A DNA stretch of 64,000 bases from CAVUPF01 sp963777915 (lineage in GTDB: Bacteria; Actinomycetota; Thermoleophilia; Solirubrobacterales; 70-9). Positions 33,255 to 41,971 of the stretch are shown here, one piece after another. A program made the translations under genes and the position numbers. The notes below the pieces were generated by a model. It saw only the letters and a list, made by a program, of their open reading frames with translations. It was not told the DNA's origin and did not search any database. Numbering within the stretch: the stretch's first letter is position 1; every line of letters starts with the position of its first letter. The DNA lies in the NCBI GenBank assembly GCA_963777915.1, contig CAVZSH010000007.1, forward strand, positions 1-64,000, written 5' to 3'.

Positions 33255-34759
33255 GCTACTACGTCACCACCCCGATCTACTACGTCAATGCCGAGCCGCA
33301 CCTCGGCCATGCCTACTCGACGATGGCCGCCGATGTGCTGGCTCGCCACATGCGCCAGCGCGGTGAGGACGTCTTCTTTTTGACCGGGACCGACGAGCAC
33401 GGTGAGCCGATCGAGACAGCGGCCGAGCGCGAGGGGATCTCGCCGCAAGAGCTCGCCGACCGCAACGCCGAGAAGTTCCGAGCATTGATGCCGATCATCG
33501 ATGCGACCAACGACTTCTTCATCCGCACCTCGGACCCCCGCCACACCGAGAAGGTCGCCGAGATCATGCAGCGCGTCTACGACAACGGTTGGGTCACGAA
33601 GGGTGTCTATGAAGGCTGGTACTGCCCGCGCTGCGCCGACTTCAAGACCGAGCGCGAGCTGGGGCCCGGCCAGAGCTGCCCGATCCACGAGATCCCCCTG
33701 GAGCGCGAGCGCGAGGAAAACTGGTTCTTCCGGCTCTCCGCCTTTCAGGAGCGGTTGGAGCGGCTCTATGAGGAGCGCCCCGACTTCGTCGTCCCGGACT
33801 TCCGTCGCAACGAGGCGGTTGCCTTCATCGGACAGGGACTCGAGGATGTCTCGCTGTCGCGGCCGAAGCTGAAGTGGGGGATGCGGCTGCCCTGGGACCC
33901 CGAGCAGCGGATGTACGTTTGGTTTGACGCGCTCCTCAACTACGTCACCGCGCTGACCTTCGCCCGCCAGGGGGAGGATCTGAGCGACCGTTTCTGGCCC
34001 GCCGACCTGCACGTGATGGCGAAGGACATCCTCAAGTTCCACGCGGTGATCTGGCCGGCCCTGCTCTGGGCTGCCGACCTGGAGCCACCGCGGCGAATGG
34101 CGATCCACGGCTACCTGCTGATGGGCGAGAAGAAGATGTCGAAGTCGCTTGGCAACGTGCTCGATCCATTTGAGGCGATCGAGCGCTTCGGCGCCGACGC
34201 GCTGCGCTTCTACTGCTTCCGCGAGGTCAGCTTCGGCCAGGACGGCTCGATCTCCACCGCCGGCTTCGAGGCGCGCTATGAGACCGAGCTGGCGAACGAC
34301 TACGGCAACCTCGCCAGTCGCATCACCGCGATGGTCGATCGTTACCGCGACGGCACCGCTCCGCTGGCGGCGCTAGACGCGGTGCTGGCCGAGGACTTCG
34401 AGGGCGCCCTCGAGCGCTTTTGCGAGCTGCTCGATCGTGCCGAGCTGAGCCAGGCGCTGGATGAGGCGTGGAAGCTGGTGCGACGCCTCAACCGCTTCGT
34501 CGAGGAGACGAGGCCGTGGGAGTTGGCCCGCGATGAGGCCGACCCCGAGCGCCTCGACGAGGTCCTCTACAACCTTCTCGAGGGCTTGCGGGTGACGACA
34601 CTGATGCTCGTTCCATACCTGCCGCACAGCAGCGAGCTGGTGCTCAGAGCGCTCGGCGAGGACTCGACCGCGTTGGCCGAGCTGGGCTCCCGCCCTGGCG
34701 GCCAGAGGATCGAGCGCATGGCGCCGCTCTTCCCGAGGATCGACTCGCCGGCCCGATGA
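33251..34759 (+). CDS. metG: Methionine-tRNA ligase
   Basis: 502-residue class I synthetase. It contains YYVTTPIYYVNAEPHLGHAYSTM (HIGH motif as HLGH), FLTGTDEHGEPIE, one zinc-finger-type pair YCPRCADFKTERE with CPIHE, and the KMSKS motif in GEKKMSKSLGNVLDP. It lacks the C-terminal tRNA-binding EMAP domain. The GTG start overlaps the rsmI stop. Confidence 0.98.
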   Translation: MSYYVTTPIYYVNAEPHLGHAYSTMAADVLARHMRQRGEDVFFLTGTDEHGEPIETAAEREGISPQELADRNAEKFRALMPIIDATNDFFIRTSDPRHTEKVAEIMQRVYDNGWVTKGVYEGWYCPRCADFKTERELGPGQSCPIHEIPLEREREENWFFRLSAFQERLERLYEERPDFVVPDFRRNEAVAFIGQGLEDVSLSRPKLKWGMRLPWDPEQRMYVWFDALLNYVTALTFARQGEDLSDRFWPADLHVMAKDILKFHAVIWPALLWAADLEPPRRMAIHGYLLMGEKKMSKSLGNVLDPFEAIERFGADALRFYCFREVSFGQDGSISTAGFEARYETELANDYGNLASRITAMVDRYRDGTAPLAALDAVLAEDFEGALERFCELLDRAELSQALDEAWKLVRRLNRFVEETRPWELARDEADPERLDEVLYNLLEGLRVTTLMLVPYLPHSSELVLRALGEDSTALAELGSRPGGQRIERMAPLFPRIDSPAR

Positions 34760-35523
34760 TCGACTCCCACACCCACCTGTTTCTCTGCGAGCGGCCGGAA
34801 GCCGAGCTGGTCGCGGCGGCGCTTGCGGCGGGGGTGGGGCGGATGCTGAACGTGGGCCTCGGAGCGGAGGCCAACGCCGCGGCGATCGCCGCGGCCGAGC
34901 GCAACGAGGGGGTGTTCGCCTCGGTCGGGCATCACCCGACCGAGGCGGCCGGATTCGACGCGGCGGCGGCGGCGGAGATCGCACGGCTCGCCGGGCACGA
35001 GAAGGTGCGGGCGATCGGCGAGACCGGCCTCGACTACTACCGGGAGAGCGCCACGCCCGCCGAGCAGCGCCGCGCCTTCGAGGCCCAGATCGAGATCGCC
35101 GTCGACCTCGGCCTGCCGATCGTCATCCACGCCCGCGACCCCGACGGCGGCGGCGAGGCGATCGACGAGGTCTTCGCCACCCTCGACGCGCGGGCACCCG
35201 GGCACCCGGTCATCCTGCACTGCTTCTCGGCGCCGCAACGGGTCGAGGACGCGATCGAGCGCGGCTGGCACTGTTCGTTCGCCGGCAATGCCACCTATTC
35301 GAACTCCGAGGACCTGCGTGCGGCGGCTGCCGCGCTGCCGGACGAGCTGGTCCTGGTCGAGACCGACGCTCCCTACCTCACTCCGCAGGAGATGCGGGGC
35401 GAGGGGAACGAGCCCGCCAACGTGATCGCCACTGCCCGGGTCCTCGCCAAGGCCCGTGGCACCACCTACGAGGAGCTGGAGCGCACGGTGGAGGCGAACG
35501 CCCGCGCGGTCTTCGGCTGGTAG
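34756..35523 (+). CDS. tatD: TatD-family metal-dependent deoxyribonuclease
   Basis: 255-residue TIM-barrel hydrolase. Metal ligands: H5 and H7 in MIDSHTHLF, E in AIGETGLDYY, His in IVIHARDP and ILHCFSA, and Asp in LVETDAPYLTP. The usual position between metG and rsmA is conserved across bacteria. It overlaps metG by four bases (ATGA). Confidence 0.95.
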   Translation: MIDSHTHLFLCERPEAELVAAALAAGVGRMLNVGLGAEANAAAIAAAERNEGVFASVGHHPTEAAGFDAAAAAEIARLAGHEKVRAIGETGLDYYRESATPAEQRRAFEAQIEIAVDLGLPIVIHARDPDGGGEAIDEVFATLDARAPGHPVILHCFSAPQRVEDAIERGWHCSFAGNATYSNSEDLRAAAAALPDELVLVETDAPYLTPQEMRGEGNEPANVIATARVLAKARGTTYEELERTVEANARAVFGW

Positions 35524-35529
35524 CCGAAG

Positions 35530-36294
35530 TTGGTCCGACTCGGCCAGAACTTCCTCGCCGACCCCAACCTGCTCGACGCGATCGTCCGCGACGCCGACCT
35601 CGTGCCTGAGGACGTCGTCCTGGAGGTCGGGGCGGGGGAGGGGGTGTTGACCGAACGGCTGGCCGAGGTCGCAGCTCAGGTCCACGTCGTCGAGATCGAT
35701 CGCGGCCTCGGGGCGGCGCTCGCCCCGATCGCCTCTCGCCCCAACGTCAGCCTGCACTGGGCGGACGCAATGAAGCTCGACCTCGCCGCCCTGCGCCCCT
35801 TGCCGACCGCCGTCGTCTCCAACCTCCCCTACGCCGTGGCGACCCCGGTCATCCTGCGCACGATCGAGCAGCTCCCCTCGGTGCGGAGCTGGACGGTGAT
35901 GGTCCAGCGCGAGATCGCCGATCGGCTGCGCGCGGCGCCCGGCAGCCGCACCTACGGCTCGCCGAGCGCGGTGGTGCAGATCTCCTGCGAGGTCGAGCTC
36001 GTGCGCAGGGTCGATCCCGCCGTATTTAAGCCGCGCCCGCGGGTCGGCTCGGCGATCCTGCGCCTGCGGCGGACCGGGCCCGCCGCGGAGACGGAGACGC
36101 GAGACCTGGTGCGAGCCGCCTTCGCCCACCGCCGCAAGTCCCTCGCCCGGTCGCTGGAGCACGCTCGCCCGGGCGCGATGGCCGCCGCCCGCGCGGCTTT
36201 GGCGGAGCTCGGCCTGCCGGAGGACGCCCGTGCCGAGACCCTGTCGGCCGAGGACTTCGTCGCGCTTTCGGCGAAGCTCCACCCCGACGCCTGA
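35530..36294 (+). CDS. rsmA: 16S rRNA (adenine1518/1519-N6)-dimethyltransferase
   Basis: 254-residue KsgA-type enzyme that dimethylates two adenines in the 3' hairpin of 16S rRNA. Motifs: GQNFLADPNLLDAIV, SAM-binding VLEVGAGEGVLTERLAE, catalytic NLPYAVATPV, and FKPRPRVGSAILRL. The TTG start at 35530 begins VRLGQNFL, slightly shorter than many homologs, with 6 bp after tatD. Also called ksgA. Confidence 0.96.
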   Translation: MVRLGQNFLADPNLLDAIVRDADLVPEDVVLEVGAGEGVLTERLAEVAAQVHVVEIDRGLGAALAPIASRPNVSLHWADAMKLDLAALRPLPTAVVSNLPYAVATPVILRTIEQLPSVRSWTVMVQREIADRLRAAPGSRTYGSPSAVVQISCEVELVRRVDPAVFKPRPRVGSAILRLRRTGPAAETETRDLVRAAFAHRRKSLARSLEHARPGAMAAARAALAELGLPEDARAETLSAEDFVALSAKLHPDA

Positions 36295-36311
36295 CCGCAG
36301 GCCTAGCTCCG

Positions 36312-37143
36312 ATGCTCGTCCACGCCCCTGCCAAGCTCAACCTTTGCCTCTACCTGGGGCCACGGCGCGAGGACGGCTTACATCGCCTCTGCTCGCTGTT
36401 TGAGCCGCTTGCGCTGGCCGACCTGATCGACGTCTCCGAGGGCGAGCGCGACGAGGTCCTCTGCGCGGAGATCGAGGATGAGAACCTCGCCGCCCGGGCG
36501 CTGGGGATGCTGCGGGCGCGGGGCTGGGACCATCCCCCCCTGCGCGTGCGGATCGAGAAGCGGATCCCGGTCGCGGCCGGATTGGGTGGCGGCAGCGCCG
36601 ACGCCGCCGCGATCCTGCGCCTCGCCGCCGCCGCGATCGACGACCTCCCCGCCCTCGCCGCCGAGATCGGCGCCGACGTGCCCTCGCAGCTCGTTCCCTC
36701 CCTGGCGCTGGTGCAGGGCGCCGGCGAGCGGGTGCAGCGGCTTCCCGATCCCGTGCCCCACGCCGTCGTCCTGCTGCCGGGCGGCGGCGGGCTGAGGACC
36801 GCTGAACGTCTTCGCCGAGGCGGATCGGCTCGGGCTTGGCCGCAGCGAGGCCGAGTTGGAGGATCTCGCCGCCCGGCTCCGTGCGGTTGCCGGCGCGGGC
36901 TCCTTGCCACTCTCCTACGCCGACCTACTCGCCAACGACCTCGAGCCCGCCGCCCGTGCGCTTCGTCCCGAGATCGGCGAGGCCCTGGACGCCCTTCGTG
37001 GCACCGGTGCGCCGGCGGCGCTGCTCACCGGCTCGGGGCCGACCGCCTTTGGGCTCTTCGCCGACCTCGCCGCCGCCCGCGACGCCGCCTCCCGCATCGA
37101 CCGCGATGACGCGATCGTCTGCGAGGCCGGGAGGGCGCCGTGA
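36312..37143 (+). CDS. ispE: 4-diphosphocytidyl-2-C-methyl-D-erythritol kinase, interrupted by a +1 frameshift
   Basis: GHMP-family kinase of the MEP isoprenoid pathway. The first frame has VHAPAKLNLCLYLGPRREDGLH and the ATP-binding PVAAGLGGGSADAAA (about residue 85). It reads VLLPGGGGLRTAE and then leaves frame. The second frame continues VFAEADRLGLGRSEAELEDLAARL ... LLTGSGPTAFGLFADL, the normal C-terminus. Deleting one base in GAACGTC (36804-36810) yields LRTADVFAEAD or LRTAEVFAEAD and a 276-residue protein of normal length. MEP enzymes are usually essential, so an assembly error or recoding should be considered before a pseudogene. The stop overlaps the next gene (GTGA). Confidence 0.92.
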
Positions 37144-38627
37144 AGCTGCCGGGCGAGCTGGCAGGCAACCGCCGCCGGCTGGGCTTGGCGACGATCGCCG
37201 CGGCGATCATCGCCGGCTACTACCTGCTCAGCCGCCAGCTCGGCCACCTCAACCTCCACGGGCTGCTGGAAGAAGCCTCCGACACGCTCGGCGCCTGGAC
37301 CTATCTGCTGGTCGGCGTCTTCGCCTTCGCCGAGACCGGCGCCTTCGTCGGCATCATCGTCCCCGGCGAGACGATGATGCTGCTCGGCGGCGCCGTCGCC
37401 GGGCAGGGGGCGATCAACATCTACCTGCTGATCGCGATCGCCTGGTTTGCCGCCTGGGCGGGAGACTCGGCAAGCTTCTTCATCGGCCGCCGCCTCGGTC
37501 GCGAGTTCGTCCTCCAACATGGCCCCCGCTTTGGGATCGGTCACGAGCGCTTCGAAAGGGTCGAGGACTACTTCTCCCGCCACGGCGGCAAGACGATCTT
37601 CATCGGTCGCTTCATCAGCCTGGTGCGGGCCTTCTCGCCCTTCATCGCCGGCAGCTCGGGGATGCGCTACCGCGACTTCCTTCCCTACAGCATCCTCGGC
37701 TGTGGGCTCTGGGCCAGCGCCCACATCCTGATCGGCTACTTCTTCTCGCGCAGCATCGACACCGCCGCCAAGTACGCGGGCACCGGCGCCTTCCTGTTCG
37801 GCGCCCTGATCGTCATCGTCATCGGGGCGGTTGTCCTCATCCGCCACTTCCGGGTCGCAGAGAACCGTCACGCCGCAGTGCGGTGGATGGAGCGCCACGC
37901 GGGGACCCGCTGGCTGATCGCCGCCGCCCGCCGCTTTTCGCCCCAGCTCCGGTTCCTCTGGGACCGGGTCACGCCCGGCGGCACCTTCGGGCTGGAGCTC
38001 ACCTCGCTGATGGCGGCTCTGGCCGTCTCCCTCTTCGTCCTCGTTGCCTACACGGTCGTGGTCGGCCACGAACCCGGCCCGACGCCCGGCGACATCACCG
38101 CGATGGAAGTCGTCGAAAGCATCCGCGCGGGCTGGCTCACAGATTTGGCCAAGGTGGTGACCGCCTTGGGCTCGGGAGCGGTGGCCGGGGGCCTGACCGT
38201 CCTCTGCGCGGCCCTGCTGGCCGTGCGCAGGCGCTGGACGGAGTTCGCAGTCCTGATCGCCGGGATGGCGCTGATCGCGGTCGGTTTCCACACGATCAGG
38301 GAGGCAGTCGATCGCCCCCGTCCGCCCGACCCGCTGGTCGGCTTCTCCGGCTCCTCCTTCCCCAGCGGGCACGCGGCCTACTCGGTCCTCTACCTGTGGC
38401 TGGCGGTGATGATCGCGATTCGCTTGCGACCCGGCATGGCCCGCGGCGCCGTGGTGGTCGCGACCGGGATCGCACTGACCGCGACGATCGGCCTCTCCCG
38501 TGTCTACCTCGGCGTCCACTACCTCAGCGACGTCAGCGCCGGCTGGGCACTCGGCGTCGCGGCATTCACCCTCTGCGCGGCGGTGGCGCTCGTCATCTCC
38601 CAAGTGCGCCAGAATCCAGAGCAGTGA
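37140..38627 (+). CDS. DedA (VTT)-PAP2 phosphatase fusion membrane protein
   Basis: 495 residues. Residues about 1-235 are a DedA/SNARE-associated (VTT) domain: ETGAFVGIIVPGETMMLLGG, ARFI-like IGRFISLVRAFSPFIAG and four or more hydrophobic segments. Residues about 290-490 are a PAP2 phosphatase: REAVDRPRPPDP (motif 1), SSFPSGHAAYS (motif 2) and SRVYLGVHYLSDV (motif 3), with catalytic His residues intact. DedA proteins include undecaprenyl-phosphate and phospholipid flippases, and PAP2 enzymes dephosphorylate undecaprenyl-PP or phosphatidate. The fusion suggests a lipid-carrier recycling enzyme. It follows ispE, which supplies isoprenoid precursors. Confidence 0.9.
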   Translation: MKLPGELAGNRRRLGLATIAAAIIAGYYLLSRQLGHLNLHGLLEEASDTLGAWTYLLVGVFAFAETGAFVGIIVPGETMMLLGGAVAGQGAINIYLLIAIAWFAAWAGDSASFFIGRRLGREFVLQHGPRFGIGHERFERVEDYFSRHGGKTIFIGRFISLVRAFSPFIAGSSGMRYRDFLPYSILGCGLWASAHILIGYFFSRSIDTAAKYAGTGAFLFGALIVIVIGAVVLIRHFRVAENRHAAVRWMERHAGTRWLIAAARRFSPQLRFLWDRVTPGGTFGLELTSLMAALAVSLFVLVAYTVVVGHEPGPTPGDITAMEVVESIRAGWLTDLAKVVTALGSGAVAGGLTVLCAALLAVRRRWTEFAVLIAGMALIAVGFHTIREAVDRPRPPDPLVGFSGSSFPSGHAAYSVLYLWLAVMIAIRLRPGMARGAVVVATGIALTATIGLSRVYLGVHYLSDVSAGWALGVAAFTLCAAVALVISQVRQNPEQ

Positions 38628-38878
38628 CTGTGCTCGCGCTGACCAAGATCGGCAACCAGTACCTGCTGTTCGGGGCCGCGGGGCTGATCAGCCTGATCGC
38701 CTTCGTCACCTTGATCCTCGTCCCCGCCCTCAGCTCCTACGGTCGGATCTGGGAGAAGACCGCCGCCGGCTTCCTCTCGATCTTCGTGCTCCTCGCCCTA
38801 GTCGTGGTCGGGGTCGTGATCGGGCTTGCATTTGTCTACTACTACAACGACATAGTCAATCTGCTCCACGGCAAGTAG
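38624..38878 (+). CDS. Small two-helix membrane protein
   Basis: 84 residues starting with GTG at 38624, overlapping the DedA-PAP2 stop (GTGA). Two hydrophobic helices: YLLFGAAGLISLIAFVTLILVPA and a second FLSIFVLLALVVVGVVIGLAFVYYY. The tail is NDIVNLLHGK. No known family is recognised. Translational coupling supports it as a real gene, perhaps accessory to the upstream membrane protein. Confidence 0.75.
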   Translation: MTVLALTKIGNQYLLFGAAGLISLIAFVTLILVPALSSYGRIWEKTAAGFLSIFVLLALVVVGVVIGLAFVYYYNDIVNLLHGK

Positions 38879-38883
38879 CTAGG

Positions 38884-38889
38884 GATAAT
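38884..38889 (+). promoter_or_regulatory. Putative -10 hexamer for the CdaR-like gene
   Basis: GATAAT, 7 nt before ATG 38897. The alternative ATG at 38888 lies inside the hexamer, which favours 38897 as start. Confidence 0.4.
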
Positions 38890-38896
38890 GGTCGGG

Positions 38897-40156
38897 ATGT
38901 CCGCGACCGCGAAAGGGCAGGAAATGCCTGCAAAAGGCGAAAAGGCCGAGGCTCCTGACCTAGATTCCGGGGCGCTTGACCGGCTGGCCGAGGCGGTCGA
39001 GTCGGGCGCCGGGCTGCCCGCTGTCGCTCGCGCCGCCGCCAAGGTCCTCGACGCCAGCGTCGCTCTGATCGACCGTTCCAGCGCCGTGCTCGCGGTTGCC
39101 GGCGCCTCGGCGGACCAGGAGCAGAAGCTGCTCTCAGGCGGCGAGGACGTGACCGCGGTCGAGCTGCGGGTCGCCGACAGCGCGGTCGGTGAGCTGCGCT
39201 ACCGCGGAAGGACCGCGCCCGACCCAGCGATCGCCCGCATGGTGAGCGCCCTGCTGGCGCTGGAGCTGGAGCGCTCCCGCTCGCCGGAGTGGGAGAGCGA
39301 GGAGGTGGCCGGGGCCTTCGTCGAGGCCGTCCTCGGCCGCAAGGTGACTGACCGGGGCGACATCGTCGCCCGCGCCGCCGAGCTGGGCGCCGACCTCGAG
39401 CGGGGGGCGGGGGTGCTGATCGTCCGCGCTGCCCCGCGTGCCGCGCAGACGGGCGAATGGCGGGCGCGGGTGATGACCCTGGCGCTGCGAGCACTGCGCG
39501 CGCTCGCTCCTGGCTCGCTGGCGGCTGCCAGGGGGGGCGAGGTCGCCGCCGAAGTCGCGGTGATCGTCCCGGCCGGCGGCGACGAGCAGCTCGCCCGCGC
39601 CGCAACCGGGCTGGCCCGGGAGCTGAGCGACAGCCTTGCCGGCTTCCACCTGACGATCGGTCGCAGTCGCCGGGCAGGCGACCCCGTGGACCTCTACCGC
39701 TCGGGAAGCGAGGCCCGGCTGGCGGTAAACGTCGGCGAGGCCGAGGGCCGCTCGCTGCTCGCCTTCGAGGACACCGGCGCCTACCGGCTGCTGCTGCCCG
39801 CGATGAGCGAGGACCCGCGCGAGCTGGAGCGCTTCTATGCCGAGACGATTGAACCGCTCTCCGCCTATGACGACCAGTACGAGACCGAGCTGGTGGCGAC
39901 GGTCGAGGCCTACCTCGACAACGATGGCAACGTCGCTGCCACCGCCAAACAGCTCTTCACCCACCGCCACACGATCCGTTACCGCCTCGAGCGGGTCAAG
40001 GAGCTTTGCGGCCACGATGTCTCTGCCACCGAGGGCCGCGAGAAGCTCGGCCTCGGCCTCAAGGCGATGCGCGTCCTCGGCATAGCCTCCCCCCGCGGCC
40101 CGGCCATGGAGCCCGGCGCCGAGGCGGGCAAGGTGCCGCGCTCCTCGGAGGAGTAG
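38897..40156 (+). CDS. PucR/CdaR-family transcriptional regulator
   Basis: 419 residues. The C-terminal helix-turn-helix (TVEAYLDNDGNVAATAKQLFTHRHTIRYRLERVKELCGHDV, residues about 330-370) is the PucR/CdaR type. The middle is a GGDEF-like domain of the CdaR group and the N-terminus a possible GAF-like sensor region (LPAVARAAAKVLDASVALIDRSSAVLAVAG). A lipid or carboxylate ligand is possible but not visible. Second PucR-type regulator in the window and only distantly similar to the one at 14108. Confidence 0.85.
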   Translation: MSATAKGQEMPAKGEKAEAPDLDSGALDRLAEAVESGAGLPAVARAAAKVLDASVALIDRSSAVLAVAGASADQEQKLLSGGEDVTAVELRVADSAVGELRYRGRTAPDPAIARMVSALLALELERSRSPEWESEEVAGAFVEAVLGRKVTDRGDIVARAAELGADLERGAGVLIVRAAPRAAQTGEWRARVMTLALRALRALAPGSLAAARGGEVAAEVAVIVPAGGDEQLARAATGLARELSDSLAGFHLTIGRSRRAGDPVDLYRSGSEARLAVNVGEAEGRSLLAFEDTGAYRLLLPAMSEDPRELERFYAETIEPLSAYDDQYETELVATVEAYLDNDGNVAATAKQLFTHRHTIRYRLERVKELCGHDVSATEGREKLGLGLKAMRVLGIASPRGPAMEPGAEAGKVPRSSEE

Positions 40157-40436
40157 CGAGATCTCGGGAGCGATCGCCGCTCTCGGGCCGACCTTGTCCG
40201 CTCATGTCACATCCGGCTCGGGAAAGCCGTCTTGGTCACTGAAACGGAGAGCCGAGGCGATGAAACGAAGAGAGTAGCGGTGGTAAGAGGACGGGCTCCG
40301 CCGGTGCCTGCACGGGTTCAGTATGGCGAACGCGATTGCCGAGCTGGCGACGCTCACCTACCTTTCGTTGCTGTCGCTGCTAGCCCTGTGAGGAGCCTCC
40401 ACCAAATCAGTTGATTAGCACTACGCTTGAAGCCAC
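40157..40436. other. Non-coding spacer before tRNA-Gln
   Basis: 280 bp with no convincing gene. A 60-codon open frame here has no coding character. No clear -35/-10 pair for the tRNA was found. The 3' half is less GC-rich than the flanking genes, in keeping with the tRNA/HNH segment that follows. Confidence 0.5.
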
Positions 40437-40507
40437 TGGGGAGTCGGCTAATGGCAAGCCCCGGGCCTTTGGAGCCCGCTATCCCGGTTCGAGTCCGGGC
40501 TCCCCAG
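40437..40507 (+). tRNA. tRNA-Gln (anticodon UUG)
   Basis: Folds as a 71-nt cloverleaf. The acceptor stem is TGGGGAG paired with CTCCCCA. The D stem is GGCT/AGCC, the anticodon stem CGGGC/GCCCG with loop CTTTGGA (anticodon TTG), and the T stem CCCGG/CCGGG with loop TTCGAGT. U1-A72 and discriminator G73 are glutamine identity features. The CCA end is not encoded. The HNH endonuclease gene begins 38 bp downstream. Confidence 0.96.
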
Positions 40508-40545
40508 TTGCGATTCCATCCGATCGATAAGCGAACATATGTTTG

Positions 40546-41334
40546 ATGCCACGATCGGGGCCGAGGTTCACTGAGGAAGAGGCGCGTGTAGCGATCGCTC
40601 GTTCCAAGTCATGGGCCGAGGCGTTGCGCAATCTGGGTTACTGCCCGACGGGTGGAAACCCAACGACGCTCAAGAAGTACGTGGCGTTGTGGGGTATCTC
40701 GACCGACCATTTCGATCCGTATGCAGGTCTCATGGAGCGGATTCGAAAGCCCAAGCGGCCCCTCGGCGAGATTCTCGTCGAGCATTCGACGTATTCCAGG
40801 AGCAATCTAAAGAGGCGTTTGTACGAAGAGGGGTTGAAGCAGGCGCACTGTGAGCTTTGCGGCCAGGGAGAGACGTGGCGAGGACTGCACATGTCGATGA
40901 TCCTGGATCACAAGAACGGAGTCAGGGACGACAATCGTCTTGAGAACCTTCGGATCGTCTGCCCGAACTGTGCGGCAACGCTGGAGACTCATTGCGGCCG
41001 GGCGGCTGCTAGCCCGCCGCCGCTTCGAAACTGCGAACGGTGTGGAGGGCTGTTCAGGGCGAAACACCGCACCCAACGCTATTGCTCTCGCTATTGCGGA
41101 ACCAGAGGAGCGCCCAGGAGTCAAAGTAACCGAGGCCTGCCTTGTCCCGAGATTCGGAAAGTCGAGCGACCCCCGTACGAGCAGCTGCTCGAGGAGATCG
41201 TGGCGACTAACTGCCTCGCTGTCGGTCGCAAGTACGGGGTGTCGGACAACGCGGTTCGCAAGTGGGTGGGCTTCTATGAGCGCCAGATCGAGCGGGAGCG
41301 GGCTGAGGCCGAGAGCTGGTATGCGCCGGGTTGA
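40546..41334 (+). CDS. HNH endonuclease, likely horizontally acquired
   Basis: 262 residues. An N-terminal helix-turn-helix-like part (SKSWAEALRNLGYCPTGGNPTTLKKYVALWGIS) is followed by the HNH zinc fold: CELCGQGETWRG, then MILDHKNGVRDDNRLENLRIVCPNC. A further zinc knuckle NCERCGGLFRAKHRTQRYCSRYCG follows, and a C-terminal HTH (CLAVGRKYGVSDNAVRKWVGFY). The architecture is common in phage and mobile HNH enzymes. Codon use and GC content are clearly lower than in the neighbours, and it sits directly after a tRNA gene. This suggests a small mobile insertion; no att repeat or integrase was found. ATG 40546 or TTG 40543. Confidence 0.85.
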   Translation: MPRSGPRFTEEEARVAIARSKSWAEALRNLGYCPTGGNPTTLKKYVALWGISTDHFDPYAGLMERIRKPKRPLGEILVEHSTYSRSNLKRRLYEEGLKQAHCELCGQGETWRGLHMSMILDHKNGVRDDNRLENLRIVCPNCAATLETHCGRAAASPPPLRNCERCGGLFRAKHRTQRYCSRYCGTRGAPRSQSNRGLPCPEIRKVERPPYEQLLEEIVATNCLAVGRKYGVSDNAVRKWVGFYERQIERERAEAESWYAPG

Positions 41335-41353
41335 TCGCGTCCGTGTGGGCGCT

Positions 41354-41359
41354 TAGGGT
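41354..41359 (+). promoter_or_regulatory. Putative -10 hexamer for the DUF308 gene
   Basis: TAGGGT, 7 nt before the ATG at 41367. This favours that start over the downstream ATG at 41388, which has a purine-rich Shine-Dalgarno-like stretch. Confidence 0.4.
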
Positions 41360-41366
41360 CCGCTGC

Positions 41367-41939
41367 ATGGAGATGGGGAGGGTGGAGATGGATCCCGAGG
41401 TTCGCGAGGGACTTGCGCGGAGCTGGAAGGGGTTGATGGTCGTCGGGGTTCTGGCGATCCTGATCGGTTGCGTGGCAATCGTCGTGCCTGCCGTCGCCTC
41501 GGTCGGGACCGCGATCTTCATCGGCTGGATCCTGGTGATCGCGGGAGCCTTCCTGGTTGCCGGCGCCTTCACCGCACACTCGGTCGGAACCGTGATCGTG
41601 CGCCTTGTCTGGGCGGCGCTGACCGTGATCGTCGGTCTCTACCTGATCGTCGAGCCTCACAACGGCACGCTGACCCTGACCCTCGTCCTCGGCATCTATT
41701 TCCTCTTCATGGGCGTGACGCGAATCGCGGTCGCCTTCTCCGCTCGGGGCCAGCGGAACGCCGGCCTGGTCGGCCTCAGCGGCGTCGCCGGCCTCCTGAT
41801 CGGCGTCCTCGTCCTCGCCAAGTTCCCCAGCTCCGCCGACTGGGCGATCGGCCTCCTCGTCGGCATCGACCTCATCTTCGCCGGCTGGACGCTCACCAGC
41901 GTCGCCCTCTTGGGCAAAGACCTGGCGCGAGCAAACTGA
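41367..41939 (+). CDS. HdeD-like (DUF308) membrane protein
   Basis: 190 residues with six hydrophobic segments in three pairs, the DUF308/HdeD pattern (SWKGLMVVGVLAILIGCVAIVVP ... ILVIAGAFLVAGAF ... YFLFMGVTRIAVAFSARG ... AGWTLTSVALL). HdeD of E. coli relates to acid resistance; the molecular role of the family is not established. Located between the HNH gene and glmU. Start 41367 chosen with 41388 as alternative. Confidence 0.82.
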   Translation: MEMGRVEMDPEVREGLARSWKGLMVVGVLAILIGCVAIVVPAVASVGTAIFIGWILVIAGAFLVAGAFTAHSVGTVIVRLVWAALTVIVGLYLIVEPHNGTLTLTLVLGIYFLFMGVTRIAVAFSARGQRNAGLVGLSGVAGLLIGVLVLAKFPSSADWAIGLLVGIDLIFAGWTLTSVALLGKDLARAN

Positions 41940-41959
41940 CAGGATCCCCGCGCCGCGTC

Positions 41960-41965
41960 TACGAT
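41960..41965 (+). promoter_or_regulatory. Putative -10 hexamer for glmU
   Basis: TACGAT, 6 nt before the GTG at 41972, consistent with a leaderless glmU-prs-GDPD transcript. Confidence 0.45.
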
Positions 41966-41971
41966 CCCGGG

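Noticed and set aside
36915..38603. 562-codon minus-strand frame
   Set aside because: Antisense of the DedA-PAP2 fusion; Asp/Arg/Gly-rich shadow composition.
40232..40414. 60-codon frame in the spacer before tRNA-Gln
   Set aside because: No start-site signal, no domain, mixed composition; not credible as a gene.
40437..41334. Integrated genomic island with att sites
   Set aside because: No integrase and no repeat of the tRNA 3' end found downstream; only a single HNH gene is present.
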